Counted from the stretch's first letter, positions 51,498 to 61,440 are shown. The stretch is 64,000 bases of DNA from Prochlorococcus marinus str. MIT 1013 (GCF_027359395.1 NZ_CP114778.1:62001-126000), one strand, 5' to 3'. Made by a program: numbers and translations. The notes: generated by a model not told the origin, from the sequence alone.

Positions 51498-52721
51498 ATG
51501 ATTGCGACCCTGGAAAAAGATAAGAAAGAAAATAATGTTTCACAGCGTTATAGCACCAGAATTATTCGTAGAGATACTAGACCTGTAATGGTTGGAGATA
51601 TTGGCATAGGAGGGGATAATCCAGTTCGTGTTCAGTCGATGATTAATGAAGATACGATGGATATTGAGGGTTCAACTGCCGCAATTAGAAGATTGCATGA
51701 AATAGGATGTGAGATTGTTAGATTAACGGTTCCCACTCTTGCAAGTGCAAAAGCTGTTGGAGAAATAAAAAAACTTCTAGCTAGTACTTATCAACCAGTT
51801 CCATTAGTAGCGGATGTTCACCACAATGGAATGAAAATAGCTTTAGAGGTTGCTAAGCATGTAGATAAAGTTCGTATCAATCCAGGATTATTTGTTTTTG
51901 AAAGACCTGATCCAAATAGAACAGAATTTACTGACGCGGAAATAAAAGCAACTAAAGATAAGATTATTCAGAAATTTGAACCAATTGTTAATACTTTAAA
52001 AGAGCAAAATAAGGCACTTAGGATAGGAGTTAATCATGGATCATTAGCAGAGAGAATGTTATTTGCATATGGAGATACACCTTTTGGGATGGTTGAATCA
52101 GCCATGGAATTTATTCGAATTTGTGATTCATTAGACTTTCACAATATTGTAGTTTCAATGAAGGCTTCTAGACCTCCTGTCATGCTCGCTGCTTACAGAA
52201 TGATGGCTGATACTATGGATAAAGAGGGATTTAATTATCCTTTGCATTTGGGTGTAACTGAAGCTGGTGATGGAGATTATGGGAGAATAAAAAGTACTGC
52301 TGGAATCGGAACATTATTATCAGAGGGGATTGGAGACACAATACGAGTTTCCCTTACTGAGGCACCAGAGAAGGAAATACCGGTTGCTTATTCAATTCTG
52401 CAAGCAGTTGGACTGAGAAAAACTATGGTCGAATATATTAGTTGCCCTAGCTGCGGTAGAACATTATTTAACTTAGAAGAAGTTGTGGCAAAAGTTAGAG
52501 CAGCTACCATCCATTTGACAGGACTAGATATAGCAGTGATGGGTTGTATCGTTAATGGACCTGGAGAGATGGCAGATGCAGACTATGGTTATGTAGGTAA
52601 AGGTGTTGGAACGATTGCGCTTTATAGAAATAGAGATGAAATCAAGAGGGTACCTGAGGATGAAGGAGTTCAGGCCTTAGTTGATTTAATTAAAGAAGAT
52701 GGTAAATGGGTAGACCCTTAA
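51498..52721 (+). CDS. ispG: 4-hydroxy-3-methylbut-2-enyl diphosphate synthase
   Basis: Sixth step of the non-mevalonate isoprenoid pathway, needed for carotenoids and phytol. 407 residues; barrel with [13 protein letters not shown] and GVNHGSL, then the Fe-S domain with SCPSCGRTL and [11 protein letters not shown] cysteines. Stands about 50 bases after UDG and 50 before ctp on the same strand. Confidence 0.97.
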   Translation: MIATLEKDKKENNVSQRYSTRIIRRDTRPVMVGDIGIGGDNPVRVQSMINEDTMDIEGSTAAIRRLHEIGCEIVRLTVPTLASAKAVGEIKKLLASTYQPVPLVADVHHNGMKIALEVAKHVDKVRINPGLFVFERPDPNRTEFTDAEIKATKDKIIQKFEPIVNTLKEQNKALRIGVNHGSLAERMLFAYGDTPFGMVESAMEFIRICDSLDFHNIVVSMKASRPPVMLAAYRMMADTMDKEGFNYPLHLGVTEAGDGDYGRIKSTAGIGTLLSEGIGDTIRVSLTEAPEKEIPVAYSILQAVGLRKTMVEYISCPSCGRTLFNLEEVVAKVRAATIHLTGLDIAVMGCIVNGPGEMADADYGYVGKGVGTIALYRNRDEIKRVPEDEGVQALVDLIKEDGKWVDP

Positions 52722-52774
52722 AAACAGAATATAAATTTTAATTGTTTTATTATTAGAAAAATTATTTGATAATT

Positions 52775-54079
52775 ATGTTGAAGAGATTTTTAAAAATATG
52801 TTTATTAATAGCCACTTTTCCTTCGCCATCTTTTTCCTTTCAGGCTAATTCTTCTACTTTGATTACTAACAATCCAAAGGAGATAATTGATCAGGTTTGG
52901 CAAATTATATATCGTGACTTTTTGGATTATTCAGGTAAATATAAGGCAAAGGATTGGATTAAATTAAGGAAGGAAATACTGTCAACCAAATATTTTGATA
53001 ATGACGATGCATACATAGCTATTAAAGATATGTTGGCAAAATTAGATGATCCTTATACAAGATTTTTAGATCCTAAAGAATTCAATGAAATGAGAATAGA
53101 TACAACTGGTGAATTAATGGGAGTGGGTATTCAGATTTCTCTAGATGAAATTACTAAAAAAATTATTGTCGTATCTCCAATAGAGGGGACACCAGCCTTT
53201 ATCGCGGGTATTAAACCTAATGATATTATCGTATCTATCAATGGTAAAACCATAGAGGGGTTTACCATTGATAGTACCGTTAAGCTTATTAGAGGTAAAA
53301 AAGGAACGAAGGTTGAACTAGGTATAATTAGAGACAATGAATTATTTAATGTCACATTAATACGAGATAGAATTGAAATTAATGTGGTTGATAGTCGAAT
53401 AAATAATACGGTTTCAGGGGCGAAAATTGGTTATCTAAGGTTAAAACAATTCAATGCAAAATCTCCAAAAGAGATGAGTTTATCGATTAATAAATTAGAA
53501 CAACAACAACCTTTTGGTTATGTATTAGACCTTAGAAGTAATCCTGGTGGGTTGCTTGAAGCAAGCATTGAAATAGCAAGACAATGGTTAAATACAGGTA
53601 TTATTGTTAGTACTAAAACAAAAGATGGTATTACTGATACTAGGAAAGCAAAAAGCAGAGCCTTAACCAACAGACCAGTAGTAGTTTTAATCAATGAAGG
53701 ATCTGCTAGTGCTAGCGAGATTCTCTCTGGAGCAATTAAAGATAATAAAAGAGGAGTATTGGTTGGGAAAAAGACTTTTGGTAAAGGACTAGTTCAGTCT
53801 GTAAGATCACTTTCTGATGGATCAGGTCTAACAGTTACTGTCGCTAAATATTTAACACCAAGTGGTAAAGATATTAATAAAAATGGTATAGAGCCTGACA
53901 TTAGAGCAGAGCTTGTGTTAAATGATAAAAATATATTAACAAATTCTGATTTAGGAACTTTAAAAGATAGTCAATATGTAGCGGCTGAAAATATATTACT
54001 TAAAAAGTTTAGAGTTGAAAGTAATCAAAAATCTTATGACCCCTTAAATTCTAATTTATTCTACGCCCTGAAGAAATAG
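52775..54079 (+). CDS. ctp: Carboxyl-terminal processing protease
   Basis: Serine protease that trims C-terminal tails of exported proteins, such as photosystem II D1. Signal peptide MLKRFLKICLLIATFPSPSF; PDZ domain (about 105-185, IEGTPAFIAGIKPNDIIVSI); catalytic Ser-Lys dyad in NEGSASASEIL and VGKKTFGKG. 434 residues from the second ATG-like start; a TTG three codons earlier exists. Which Ctp paralogue it is remains open. Confidence 0.9.
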   Translation: MLKRFLKICLLIATFPSPSFSFQANSSTLITNNPKEIIDQVWQIIYRDFLDYSGKYKAKDWIKLRKEILSTKYFDNDDAYIAIKDMLAKLDDPYTRFLDPKEFNEMRIDTTGELMGVGIQISLDEITKKIIVVSPIEGTPAFIAGIKPNDIIVSINGKTIEGFTIDSTVKLIRGKKGTKVELGIIRDNELFNVTLIRDRIEINVVDSRINNTVSGAKIGYLRLKQFNAKSPKEMSLSINKLEQQQPFGYVLDLRSNPGGLLEASIEIARQWLNTGIIVSTKTKDGITDTRKAKSRALTNRPVVVLINEGSASASEILSGAIKDNKRGVLVGKKTFGKGLVQSVRSLSDGSGLTVTVAKYLTPSGKDINKNGIEPDIRAELVLNDKNILTNSDLGTLKDSQYVAAENILLKKFRVESNQKSYDPLNSNLFYALKK

Positions 54080-54634
54080 CTATAAATTGTCAATTCTTCT
54101 ATATCCGTACCAGTCAGGAATAATTTTTTCACTTCTTTTTTCAGGATCAGGTATGAGACTTATTTCCCAATTCTTTATTTTAATAGGGTGCATATCTTCA
54201 ACTTTTTCCAAATAATTTATACCTGAACAGTCATCATTATGTTTATTCTTTAAATTTGTTTCCCAATCTTTTTTTGCTTTTTTCTTTGCCTCAATAGCTT
54301 TTTTTGCGACAATTAGATTGAAGTCGTGTTCTTCATACATCTTTTTTGGATTGTATCCCCCTAAATTAACAAACCAAAGTGATAAATCTTCTATTTTTGG
54401 ACTAATTAAACTATCTTTACTGGATTTAGATAGGACTATTTCATATCCATCAACATATTTAATACACTTATAACTATCAATGTGAAGACCACTTTTCTTC
54501 CCTATCCATTGTTTTCTAAGCTCAGGAAATGTATCCTCTATTGATTCACCTAAAACCCATCTAACATCGTGTATTTCTATATTGCTTTTTAAGCTTCTTC
54601 CCCCTAATACAACAATAAAAAGGGATAAATCCAT
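54080..54634 (-). CDS. DUF1543-family protein
   Basis: 184 residues with two repeats of a DUF1543-like unit: LFIVVLGGRSLKSNIEIHDV and LWFVNLGGYNPKKMYEEHDF. Soluble, no catalytic set recognised. Stop directly adjoins the ctp stop (convergent). Function unknown. Confidence 0.8.
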   Translation of the reverse strand: MDLSLFIVVLGGRSLKSNIEIHDVRWVLGESIEDTFPELRKQWIGKKSGLHIDSYKCIKYVDGYEIVLSKSSKDSLISPKIEDLSLWFVNLGGYNPKKMYEEHDFNLIVAKKAIEAKKKAKKDWETNLKNKHNDDCSGINYLEKVEDMHPIKIKNWEISLIPDPEKRSEKIIPDWYGYRRIDNL

Positions 54635-54643
54635 AAGATTGAT

Positions 54644-55537
54644 TTAATTACTCATATCTAACATCTTTTTCATTGGTTTATAGGCCATTGCTCGAATATG
54701 TTCGTCCATTTTTAATTCTGGGCTCATTTCTTTTAAACACTTATATACTTTTTCTAAGGTATTCATTCTCATATATGGACATTCATTGCAACTACATCCA
54801 TCTAAACCAGGGACTTCAATATATGTTTTAAGAGGGTCTTTTAATCTCATTTGGTGGATTATTCCTGGTTCAGTAAGCACTATGAATTTATCGTTTTTAC
54901 TTTTTTGAGAGTAATTCAGCAATTTGCTTGTTGAGCCAATGAAATCTGCCAAATCTAATAGATTTTGTTGGCACTCTGGGTGGGCAAGTACTTCAGCTGT
55001 TGGGTTCTTGATTCTTAACTTTATTAGAGATTCTTCATTAAAAGTCTCATGAACAAGGCATCTTCCAGGCCACAAAGTTAATTTTCGACCACTCTGACGT
55101 TCAACCCATCTACCAAGATTCCTGTCTGGCGAAAATAAAATTGGTAAATCTTTGGGTAATTGTTTTACAAGATCAACGGCATTACTACTTGTACAAATTA
55201 GATCGCTTTTTGCTTTTACCGCTGCGCTGCAATTGATATAGCTGATAGCAAAATGATCGGGATGTTTGTCTAAGAATTCTTGAAAGTCATCTGGCTGGCA
55301 GTCGTCTGCCAGTGTGCACCCAGCATCAAAATCAGGAAGAAGAACAGTTTTATCTGGACATAGGATCTTTGCTGTCTCAGCCATGAAATGAACGCCACAA
55401 AAAACAATGACGTCAGCATTTGTCTCCGAGGCTTTTCTGGATAACTCAAGTGAATCTCCAATGAAATCGGCGATATCTTGTATTGCAGGCTCTTGATAGT
55501 AATGAGCAAGAATTATTGCATTTCTTTTTTTGCGCAA
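54644..55537 (-). CDS. nadA: Quinolinate synthase
   Basis: Fe-S enzyme that condenses iminoaspartate with dihydroxyacetone phosphate in NAD synthesis. Motifs ILAHYYQEP, cluster cysteines in VFCGVHFMAET, TLADDCQP and CSCNECPYMRMN. 297 residues from a TTG. The frame stays open upstream for over 30 codons (…NLTDEINSLRKKRN) with no canonical start, whereas homologues usually begin 15-40 residues earlier, so the true start may lie upstream at an unusual codon such as the ATT at 55564. Divergent from the metallophosphatase. Confidence 0.93.
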   Translation of the reverse strand: MRKKRNAIILAHYYQEPAIQDIADFIGDSLELSRKASETNADVIVFCGVHFMAETAKILCPDKTVLLPDFDAGCTLADDCQPDDFQEFLDKHPDHFAISYINCSAAVKAKSDLICTSSNAVDLVKQLPKDLPILFSPDRNLGRWVERQSGRKLTLWPGRCLVHETFNEESLIKLRIKNPTAEVLAHPECQQNLLDLADFIGSTSKLLNYSQKSKNDKFIVLTEPGIIHQMRLKDPLKTYIEVPGLDGCSCNECPYMRMNTLEKVYKCLKEMSPELKMDEHIRAMAYKPMKKMLDMSN

Positions 55538-55668
55538 AGAATTGATCTCATCAGTGAGATTAATTCTTTTATTTGAGACTGATATATCAGTCTTGTAATA
55601 GGAAACAGTGGTAATTAGTTTCCAAATGAACGTGTTGGGGCAGTATAGAGGTTAATTTCCTAAATAAT

Positions 55669-56520
55669 CTGTCAGATATCCGAATCGCTATCGCTGGGGA
55701 TTTGCATGGGTCATGGAGTCAGGATGATCTGGATTTGCTTTTGGAACTGAATCCAGATGGGGTTTTATTTGTTGGTGACTTATCAGATGGTGATTTAAGA
55801 ATTGTTCGGGCAATAAATAAAATCTCTATTCCTACATCAGTAATACTTGGAAATCATGATAGAGGGAAAGACTGGTCAGGCGACATTTTGAAAGCCCAAT
55901 TGGATTTGTTAGGTGAAAAGAATTGTGCCTGGAATTTGTCCAAATGGAAATTAAATGAGCTTTCTGTAGTTGGAGCTAGACCTTGCAGCGGTGGGGGAGG
56001 ATTTTTCTTGACTCAAGAGGTTAAGGCGGTTTTCGGTGAGGTCAGCCTTGATGAATCTGTGCTTAGGATTGTTTCAGCGGCTAAGTCTGCACCATTAGAT
56101 TTTCCTCTATTAATACTTGCTCATTCAGGACCAGTTGGTCTTGGATCAGAATCTTCTAGTCTTTGTGGAAGAGATTGGAAATTGCCATCAATGGATTGGG
56201 GAGATAAAGATCTTGGTATTGCAATTGATCAAATTCGTAAATTTAGGATTCCAGAATTAGTGGTTTTTGGTCACACTCATCATCAATTAAGAATTGGGGG
56301 TAATCGAACTAGAAAAACTTTTGCTAAAGATCTATGGGGGACTTCATATTTAAATGCAGCTTGTGTTCCTAGAAGAGGTATTGATTCGGCAGGGGAGAAT
56401 TTATGTCATTTTTCTTGGGTTGAGTTCTCTAATGGCAAGCTGATTCATGCATCGCATAGATGGTTTAGGAATGATGCCTCAATAGCTTATAAAGAGATTT
56501 TATTGGATCAAAACAATTAG
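55669..56520 (+). CDS. Calcineurin-like metallophosphatase, non-canonical start
   Basis: Binuclear metal phosphoesterase: IAGDLHGSW, LFVGDLSDGD, LGNHDRG and VVFGHTHHQLRIGG give the five motifs. The first ATG/GTG/TTG in frame (TTG, 55702) falls inside the first motif, so it cannot be the true start. A CTG at 55669 gives LSDIRIAIAGDLHG, a normal N-terminus of this group, and I begin there; stop TGA at 55627 limits it upstream. Substrate unknown. Divergent from nadA. Confidence 0.85.
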   Translation: MSDIRIAIAGDLHGSWSQDDLDLLLELNPDGVLFVGDLSDGDLRIVRAINKISIPTSVILGNHDRGKDWSGDILKAQLDLLGEKNCAWNLSKWKLNELSVVGARPCSGGGGFFLTQEVKAVFGEVSLDESVLRIVSAAKSAPLDFPLLILAHSGPVGLGSESSSLCGRDWKLPSMDWGDKDLGIAIDQIRKFRIPELVVFGHTHHQLRIGGNRTRKTFAKDLWGTSYLNAACVPRRGIDSAGENLCHFSWVEFSNGKLIHASHRWFRNDASIAYKEILLDQNN

Positions 56521-56559
56521 GATTGTTATAACTTAACTTGTCTACAAAGTTATTTGATT

Positions 56560-57363
56560 TTATGTTTGCTTATCTAAATCAGGGTCCTTAAATTTTCTTT
56601 CCGCAATCAAATAAGCACCAATCGCAGAGCCTATAAATCCCAAAATATTTCTCATTAAGGGCAAAATATCATTAGTTCTTGTTACTACAGGAGCAATGCC
56701 AAAAATACCAAATAGCATTACCCAAAGAGGTGAGAGAAGCAATAACCATCCTATTGAAAATGATTCATTACCTTTTCTTGGTGATGCTGCGAAACCTGCA
56801 ATAATCCCCCCCAATAATGAGGTTAATAATGTCCATTGCCATTGTTCCTGAGGCAACCCAGGTACCACTTCGCAACCACCACGATCTAAACAGCTTTCTA
56901 CGGCTTTTATTGAGGCTAAAATTGCTCCGTCCTCACCGTTATCTCTTACATAAAATTGGTTTCCAAATCTTGTTTGTAATTCCACCCAAAAGATTCTGGG
57001 CATTAATGCAAAATATGCATCTCCAACGTTAAAACTAAGTAAATTCCCCCCTCTCGGGTCGGCAACAATAAGTAAACTTGTTTCGTCTAGATTCCAATAG
57101 TCCTTAACGGCTAAACCAGGGGTTTTTTCAAATTGCGACAATACCCTTATTTTCCAACCAGTTTCTTCTTCATAAGAATTTAGTGAGGTTTCCAAATCTA
57201 ACCTTTGTTTTTCGCTTAATGCTTTCGCAAGATCAATTATTGGTGTTTGTTCTTTTGGTAAGAGATCAGGATTATCGTAAGCAAATGTGGTTCCTTCCAT
57301 AGAAAACATTATTACGATGCCCAGACAAAAAATTATGATTTTCTTAAATGATTTTTTGAACAT
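56560..57363 (-). CDS. TPM-domain protein (Psb32/TLP18.3-like)
   Basis: 267 residues: signal peptide (1-28, ending TTFAYD), a TPM domain (about 35-160, IDLAKALSEKQRLDLETSLN) and two or three C-terminal membrane helices. In plants and Synechocystis, Psb32/TLP18.3 proteins help repair photosystem II after photodamage, but TPM proteins are broad. Probably anchored in the thylakoid with the TPM domain in the lumen. Divergent from the MidA-like gene. Confidence 0.82.
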   Translation of the reverse strand: MFKKSFKKIIIFCLGIVIMFSMEGTTFAYDNPDLLPKEQTPIIDLAKALSEKQRLDLETSLNSYEEETGWKIRVLSQFEKTPGLAVKDYWNLDETSLLIVADPRGGNLLSFNVGDAYFALMPRIFWVELQTRFGNQFYVRDNGEDGAILASIKAVESCLDRGGCEVVPGLPQEQWQWTLLTSLLGGIIAGFAASPRKGNESFSIGWLLLLSPLWVMLFGIFGIAPVVTRTNDILPLMRNILGFIGSAIGAYLIAERKFKDPDLDKQT

Positions 57364-57395
57364 GTAAATGATTTTCTCTGAACGTATTCTCCATC

Positions 57396-58598
57396 ATGAT
57401 TGACCCGACTGCGAGATGTCCTAAATGGTTAGTTGATCACATGAGCAATTGTGGCGGATCAATTAGCTTTTACAAATATATGAATCTAGTTTTAAACGAC
57501 CCTAAAAATGGATTTTATTCAACTGGAAGATTGAATATTGGAAAGAAAGGAGATTTTTGCACCTCACCATCTTTGGGAAACGATTTTGCACGTTTATTAG
57601 CTATTCAGGTTGTTGATTGGTTTCTCGATCTAAAAAAATCAGGAATTGAATCCGAATTGTTTTCTCTTGTTGAAATTGGACCAGGAGAAGGTTCTTTATC
57701 AAGAGATTTGATAGTGGCAATTGCTGAGATTGCACCTGCTTTAATCAGAAAAATGGAGCTTATTTTAATTGAATTAAATGTAGGAATGAGAGAACGACAA
57801 GAAAAAGTAGTTAATAACTTGGAGGGCATTAATTGTCGCTGGAGCAACATCGAAGATCTTATTTCAAAGCCAGTAACAGGTGTAGTTATTGCGAATGAAG
57901 TTTTAGATGCTTTCCCAGTAGAAAGATTAGTTTTTACTAAAAATAAAGTTTTTAGACAAGGAGTTTCTTTGAAGAAAATAAATAATGAATATTTTTTGGA
58001 GTTAGTTGACCTCAGGCCTACTCAAGCGATTATGAGATTTCTGCAAGATTCGAAAAGTCTTTTAAATATTGAGTTTCCACCAAAGGATATTTGTGATAGA
58101 TGGATTACAGAATGGCATTGTGATGTGCCGATTTTGTTTGATAAGTTGTCTAAGATTTTAATCAATGGCTCATTATTAGTTGTCGACTATGCGATGGAAT
58201 CGAAACGGTATTACAACGCAATTAGAAAGGACGGTACTCTTATTTCTTACAGGAATCAAAAAGCAAATTCAAATATTTTGAAAGATCCTGGCTTGAGTGA
58301 TTTAACAGCACATTTATGTATTGAATCAACTATTAATTATGCCTTGTCCAACGGATGGAAGTTTATGGGTGAGACTAGGCAGGGACAAGCTTTATTAGCA
58401 TTAGGACTTTCAAGCTTTCTATATTCTCTTCAAAATACAAGTAGTCAAGATTTGTCGGCCGCCTTAAATCGAAGAGAATCATTATTGAGGCTGGTTGATC
58501 CAATGGGACTGGGGGAATTTAGGTGGTTAGCTTTCCAGAAGGATAATAATTATGATTTAGTTTTTAACAATCGTTTTCTCGAGGAACCAATCAACTAA
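57396..58598 (+). CDS. MidA-family SAM-dependent methyltransferase (DUF185)
   Basis: 400 residues. EIGPGEGSLSRDLI as SAM motif I and ANEVLDAFPVERL are typical of the DUF185/MidA (NDUFAF7) family, whose mitochondrial member methylates a complex I subunit. A link to cyanobacterial NDH-1 would be inference. The 3' end overlaps aroB on the other strand by eight bases. Confidence 0.9.
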   Translation: MIDPTARCPKWLVDHMSNCGGSISFYKYMNLVLNDPKNGFYSTGRLNIGKKGDFCTSPSLGNDFARLLAIQVVDWFLDLKKSGIESELFSLVEIGPGEGSLSRDLIVAIAEIAPALIRKMELILIELNVGMRERQEKVVNNLEGINCRWSNIEDLISKPVTGVVIANEVLDAFPVERLVFTKNKVFRQGVSLKKINNEYFLELVDLRPTQAIMRFLQDSKSLLNIEFPPKDICDRWITEWHCDVPILFDKLSKILINGSLLVVDYAMESKRYYNAIRKDGTLISYRNQKANSNILKDPGLSDLTAHLCIESTINYALSNGWKFMGETRQGQALLALGLSSFLYSLQNTSSQDLSAALNRRESLLRLVDPMGLGEFRWLAFQKDNNYDLVFNNRFLEEPIN

Positions 58599-59697
58599 GC
58601 TTTTGCAAGCATTCATCTATCTCTTTATTTGAGACATTATTGAATAATTTTACAGCCCCAATTTTTAAGGGCATAACAAAACTTACTTTGCCATTCATAA
58701 CTTTTTTGTCTCCTTGAATTGAGCTTAGAACACTTTCTAGCTCAAGCTCTGGCCACTTAGTGGGTAAACCTGCTTTCTCTATTAATTGTTTTTGCCTTTT
58801 TGCATCAATCTCTTTCCAGAGTCCCCTTTGCAATGCTAGCTGACCAACTGCAACCATACCCATTGCGACTGCCTCACCATGTAGCCATTTCCCATACCCA
58901 CAAAGATTTTCTATTACGTGGCCAAATGTATGTCCATAATTTAAAAATGCTCTTACTCCACTTTCCTTCTCATCTTTCATAACAATTTCTGCTTTAGACA
59001 TAGCAGAACGCTGGATTATTTCTACTAACAGATTCTCTTTTATTGTGGATAGCTCAGAAATATTATCTTGACTCTCCAGAAGTTCGAATAGGTCTAGGTC
59101 TGATATAACTCCATATTTTATTATTTCAGCCATACCTGCTTTGAACTCTCTAGCTGGAAGCGTCGCTAACGTTTTAGGGTCTATCAAAACTAATTTAGGT
59201 TGATGAAAAGCACCAATAAGATTTTTTCCTTTCGAATGATTTATACCTGTTTTACCTCCAATAGAGGCATCAACCATTGCGAGTAACGTCGTAGGGATTT
59301 GGACTACATGAATTCCACGCAACCAAGTAGCAGCAGCAAAACCAGTCATATCTCCAATCACGCCACCTCCGAGGGCAATCATTAAAGATCCTCTCTCTAG
59401 CCTGGCTTCATAAGCTGCATCGTGAATTAAATCTATAGAAGATTGATTTTTCTGTTCTTCTCCTGCTTTTAATGTTAAAAGCCTTGGGTTGTACTTACTT
59501 TTATTCAGACTGTTAATTATGCAATTACCATAATGATCAGAGACTTCTTTGTTGGATACAACTAATACTTTTAGTCCTTCCTTGAAACCAATTTTACGTA
59601 GCTCATCTCCTATACATTCAAGACTACTTTTACCTATAACTATTTCGTATGGGTTGCTAGTTAAAGAAACTTGAATATGGAGGTTGTCTTTATTCAC
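58591..59697 (-). CDS. aroB: 3-dehydroquinate synthase
   Basis: Second step of the shikimate pathway. NAD-binding GGGVIGDMTGFAAATWLRG, metal-binding MAEIIKYG and the NYGHTFGHVIE and LHGEAVAMGM His residues. 368 residues, ATG. Convergent with the MidA-like gene with overlapping ends. Confidence 0.97.
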   Translation of the reverse strand: MNKDNLHIQVSLTSNPYEIVIGKSSLECIGDELRKIGFKEGLKVLVVSNKEVSDHYGNCIINSLNKSKYNPRLLTLKAGEEQKNQSSIDLIHDAAYEARLERGSLMIALGGGVIGDMTGFAAATWLRGIHVVQIPTTLLAMVDASIGGKTGINHSKGKNLIGAFHQPKLVLIDPKTLATLPAREFKAGMAEIIKYGVISDLDLFELLESQDNISELSTIKENLLVEIIQRSAMSKAEIVMKDEKESGVRAFLNYGHTFGHVIENLCGYGKWLHGEAVAMGMVAVGQLALQRGLWKEIDAKRQKQLIEKAGLPTKWPELELESVLSSIQGDKKVMNGKVSFVMPLKIGAVKLFNNVSNKEIDECLQKLS

Positions 59698-59983
59698 AGT
59701 TGTGATAAATAAGATCTTTCATGATTTATTAGATTAAATCATGAAAACATGAAAGTAATTATATGGTTGACTAACATATTTAATCAACCAATGATATGTG
59801 TTCGTATACGATCAGTATTTATTAAGGGATCAAAATAATCACATAGTGGAATATTCTTTAGGTTGTGAATAAAGGATGTATTATTAAAGCCAACTTTGTA
59901 CAGTATATTTATTTGTTTGTTTTACGAATTCTGAGTTGTTTGCCTTCTAGTGTGCAAAGCTCTAAAAATGAGGACTTGAACCA

Positions 59984-61129
59984 ATGATTGGGGTTGTGGG
60001 CGGAGGTCAGCTTGCAATGCTTCTTGTTGAAGCTGGAAAAAAAAGAGATATTGATGTTGTTGTTCAGACGACATCTAAAAATGATCCTGCTGCGAAAAAA
60101 ACTAAGCAGGTTATTTTGCATGATCCTACTAATGCATCTGGTACAAAACTTCTTGCCGAAAAGTCTCGCTTGATTACATTTGAGAATGAGTGGATTGATA
60201 TACCAAGTTTACTTTCGCTACAAAATAATGGAGTTTCTTTTGTTCCAAGACTTCAATCCATAAGACCTTTGATTAATAAAATAACTCAAAGAGAGTTATT
60301 AAATAGACTTGATATCCCTTGCCCTAAATGGCTACCTATTCCTTTAGAAAAATCATCAGAAATTGATCTTCCTGTTGATTGGGGATTCCCAATGATGGCA
60401 AAAGCTGCTACAGGTGGATATGACGGTAAAGGTACAAAAATTATTAAAAATTTAGATCAATTGGAAAAATTTCTTGAAGTTGAGAAAGAGGAACAATGGA
60501 TGCTGGAGAAATGGGTTTCTTTTGAAAAAGAATTATCTATTGTTTCAAGTCGGGATTCAAAAGGTATAGTTCGCAGTCTACCTATTGTAGAGACTTATCA
60601 ATCTAAACAAGTATGTGACTGGGTCCTTGCTCCAGCTGAAATTAATCATGACGTTAATCTTATGGTGAAAAATATCGTATCTTCGTTGCTTGCTGAGTTG
60701 GACTATGTTGGGGTTATTGCTATTGAATTTTTCTATGGATTTGAAGGATTACTTGTAAATGAAATAGCTCCAAGAACTCATAACTCAGGTCATTTCTCTA
60801 TAGATGCATGTAGCAGTAGTCAGTTTGATCAACAAATATGTATCACATCCGATATTGATGTACCTATGCCTGAAATGCTTGTTAATGGTGCTTTGATGGC
60901 AAACTTGCTTGGCTTACAAAGCAACTATCCAATTTCACTTGCTCAGAGGTTGAAAAAATTAAGGGGTATTCCTGGCTTGAACGTTCATTGGTATGAAAAA
61001 GAAGAAGAAAAAAAAGGTAGAAAGCTTGGTCATGTTACTTATATCTTGAAAAATAAAGATGCTTTTTGTAGAAAAAAAGAAGCTTTAGATATTTTAAAAA
61101 CTATACGTTCAATTTGGCCTACCTCTTGA
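59984..61129 (+). CDS. purK: 5-(carboxyamino)imidazole ribonucleotide synthase
   Basis: ATP-grasp enzyme adding bicarbonate to AIR in purine synthesis. N-terminus MIGVVGGGQLAMLL, ATP-grasp core AKAATGGYDGKGTK and NEIAPRTHNSGHFSIDA; 381 residues. A 6S RNA-like sequence follows immediately, an arrangement known in cyanobacteria, where the 6S RNA gene adjoins purK. Confidence 0.96.
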   Translation: MIGVVGGGQLAMLLVEAGKKRDIDVVVQTTSKNDPAAKKTKQVILHDPTNASGTKLLAEKSRLITFENEWIDIPSLLSLQNNGVSFVPRLQSIRPLINKITQRELLNRLDIPCPKWLPIPLEKSSEIDLPVDWGFPMMAKAATGGYDGKGTKIIKNLDQLEKFLEVEKEEQWMLEKWVSFEKELSIVSSRDSKGIVRSLPIVETYQSKQVCDWVLAPAEINHDVNLMVKNIVSSLLAELDYVGVIAIEFFYGFEGLLVNEIAPRTHNSGHFSIDACSSSQFDQQICITSDIDVPMPEMLVNGALMANLLGLQSNYPISLAQRLKKLRGIPGLNVHWYEKEEEKKGRKLGHVTYILKNKDAFCRKKEALDILKTIRSIWPTS

Positions 61130-61141
61130 TGGTATTTTGTT

Positions 61142-61147
61142 TAGATT
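61142..61147 (+). promoter_or_regulatory. Possible -10 element for the 6S RNA
   Basis: TAGATT lies about five bases before the predicted RNA start at 61152. It resembles a sigma-70 -10 hexamer. No clear -35 is seen at the expected distance, which is common in this lineage. Confidence is limited by the AT-rich background. Confidence 0.4.
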
Positions 61148-61151
61148 GTTC

Positions 61152-61331
61152 TAGTACTACTTTGTTGGTCTAGGCCTTTTCAAGTGCTCTGATCTGACTC
61201 TCTTTCGATATGGGGAGGCTGTCGTGAAAGTGACGTATACCAGCTTTGTTCTGGAAACGAAGCTTCACTTTGAATCCCCCTCTGGTTCTACCAGGTCGAT
61301 GCTTCTTGGGTCTTACGGCAAAGCGGTACTA
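61152..61331 (+). ncRNA. ssaA: Probable 6S RNA
   Basis: About 180 bases just after purK that can fold into one long irregular hairpin: the ends pair as TAGTAC/GTACTA and CTTTG/CAAAG, and a distal arm pairs AAAGTGA/TCACTTT with GCTT/AAGC inside. The region is GC-richer than its flanks and has no long frame. Length, shape and position next to purK fit cyanobacterial 6S RNA, which binds RNA polymerase and slows housekeeping transcription. Exact ends are estimates from pairing. Confidence 0.78.
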
Positions 61332-61391
61332 ACCCTTTAGCTTGTTGGTATAACTGGCTTAAGCAATAGATAACAACCTCTTTCTTTTTGG

Positions 61392-61440
61392 TGGTCCTAC
61401 CAAGTGGTCCTACCGAATTGTCCTACCAGTGGTCCTACCA
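61392..61440. repeat. Four spaced copies of TGGTCCTACCA
   Basis: Copies begin at 61392, 61405, 61418 and 61430 (two with one change), so the repeat unit is 12-13 bases. Each is an imperfect palindrome TGGT-CCT-ACCA. A related TGGTTCTACCA sits inside the 6S RNA at 61283. No coding frame explains the pattern. Confidence 0.93.

Noticed and set aside
61392-61440. The GGTCCTACC copies as a CRISPR array.
   Set aside because: The unit repeats every 12-13 bases with only one or two bases between copies, so there are no spacers, and no cas genes are present.
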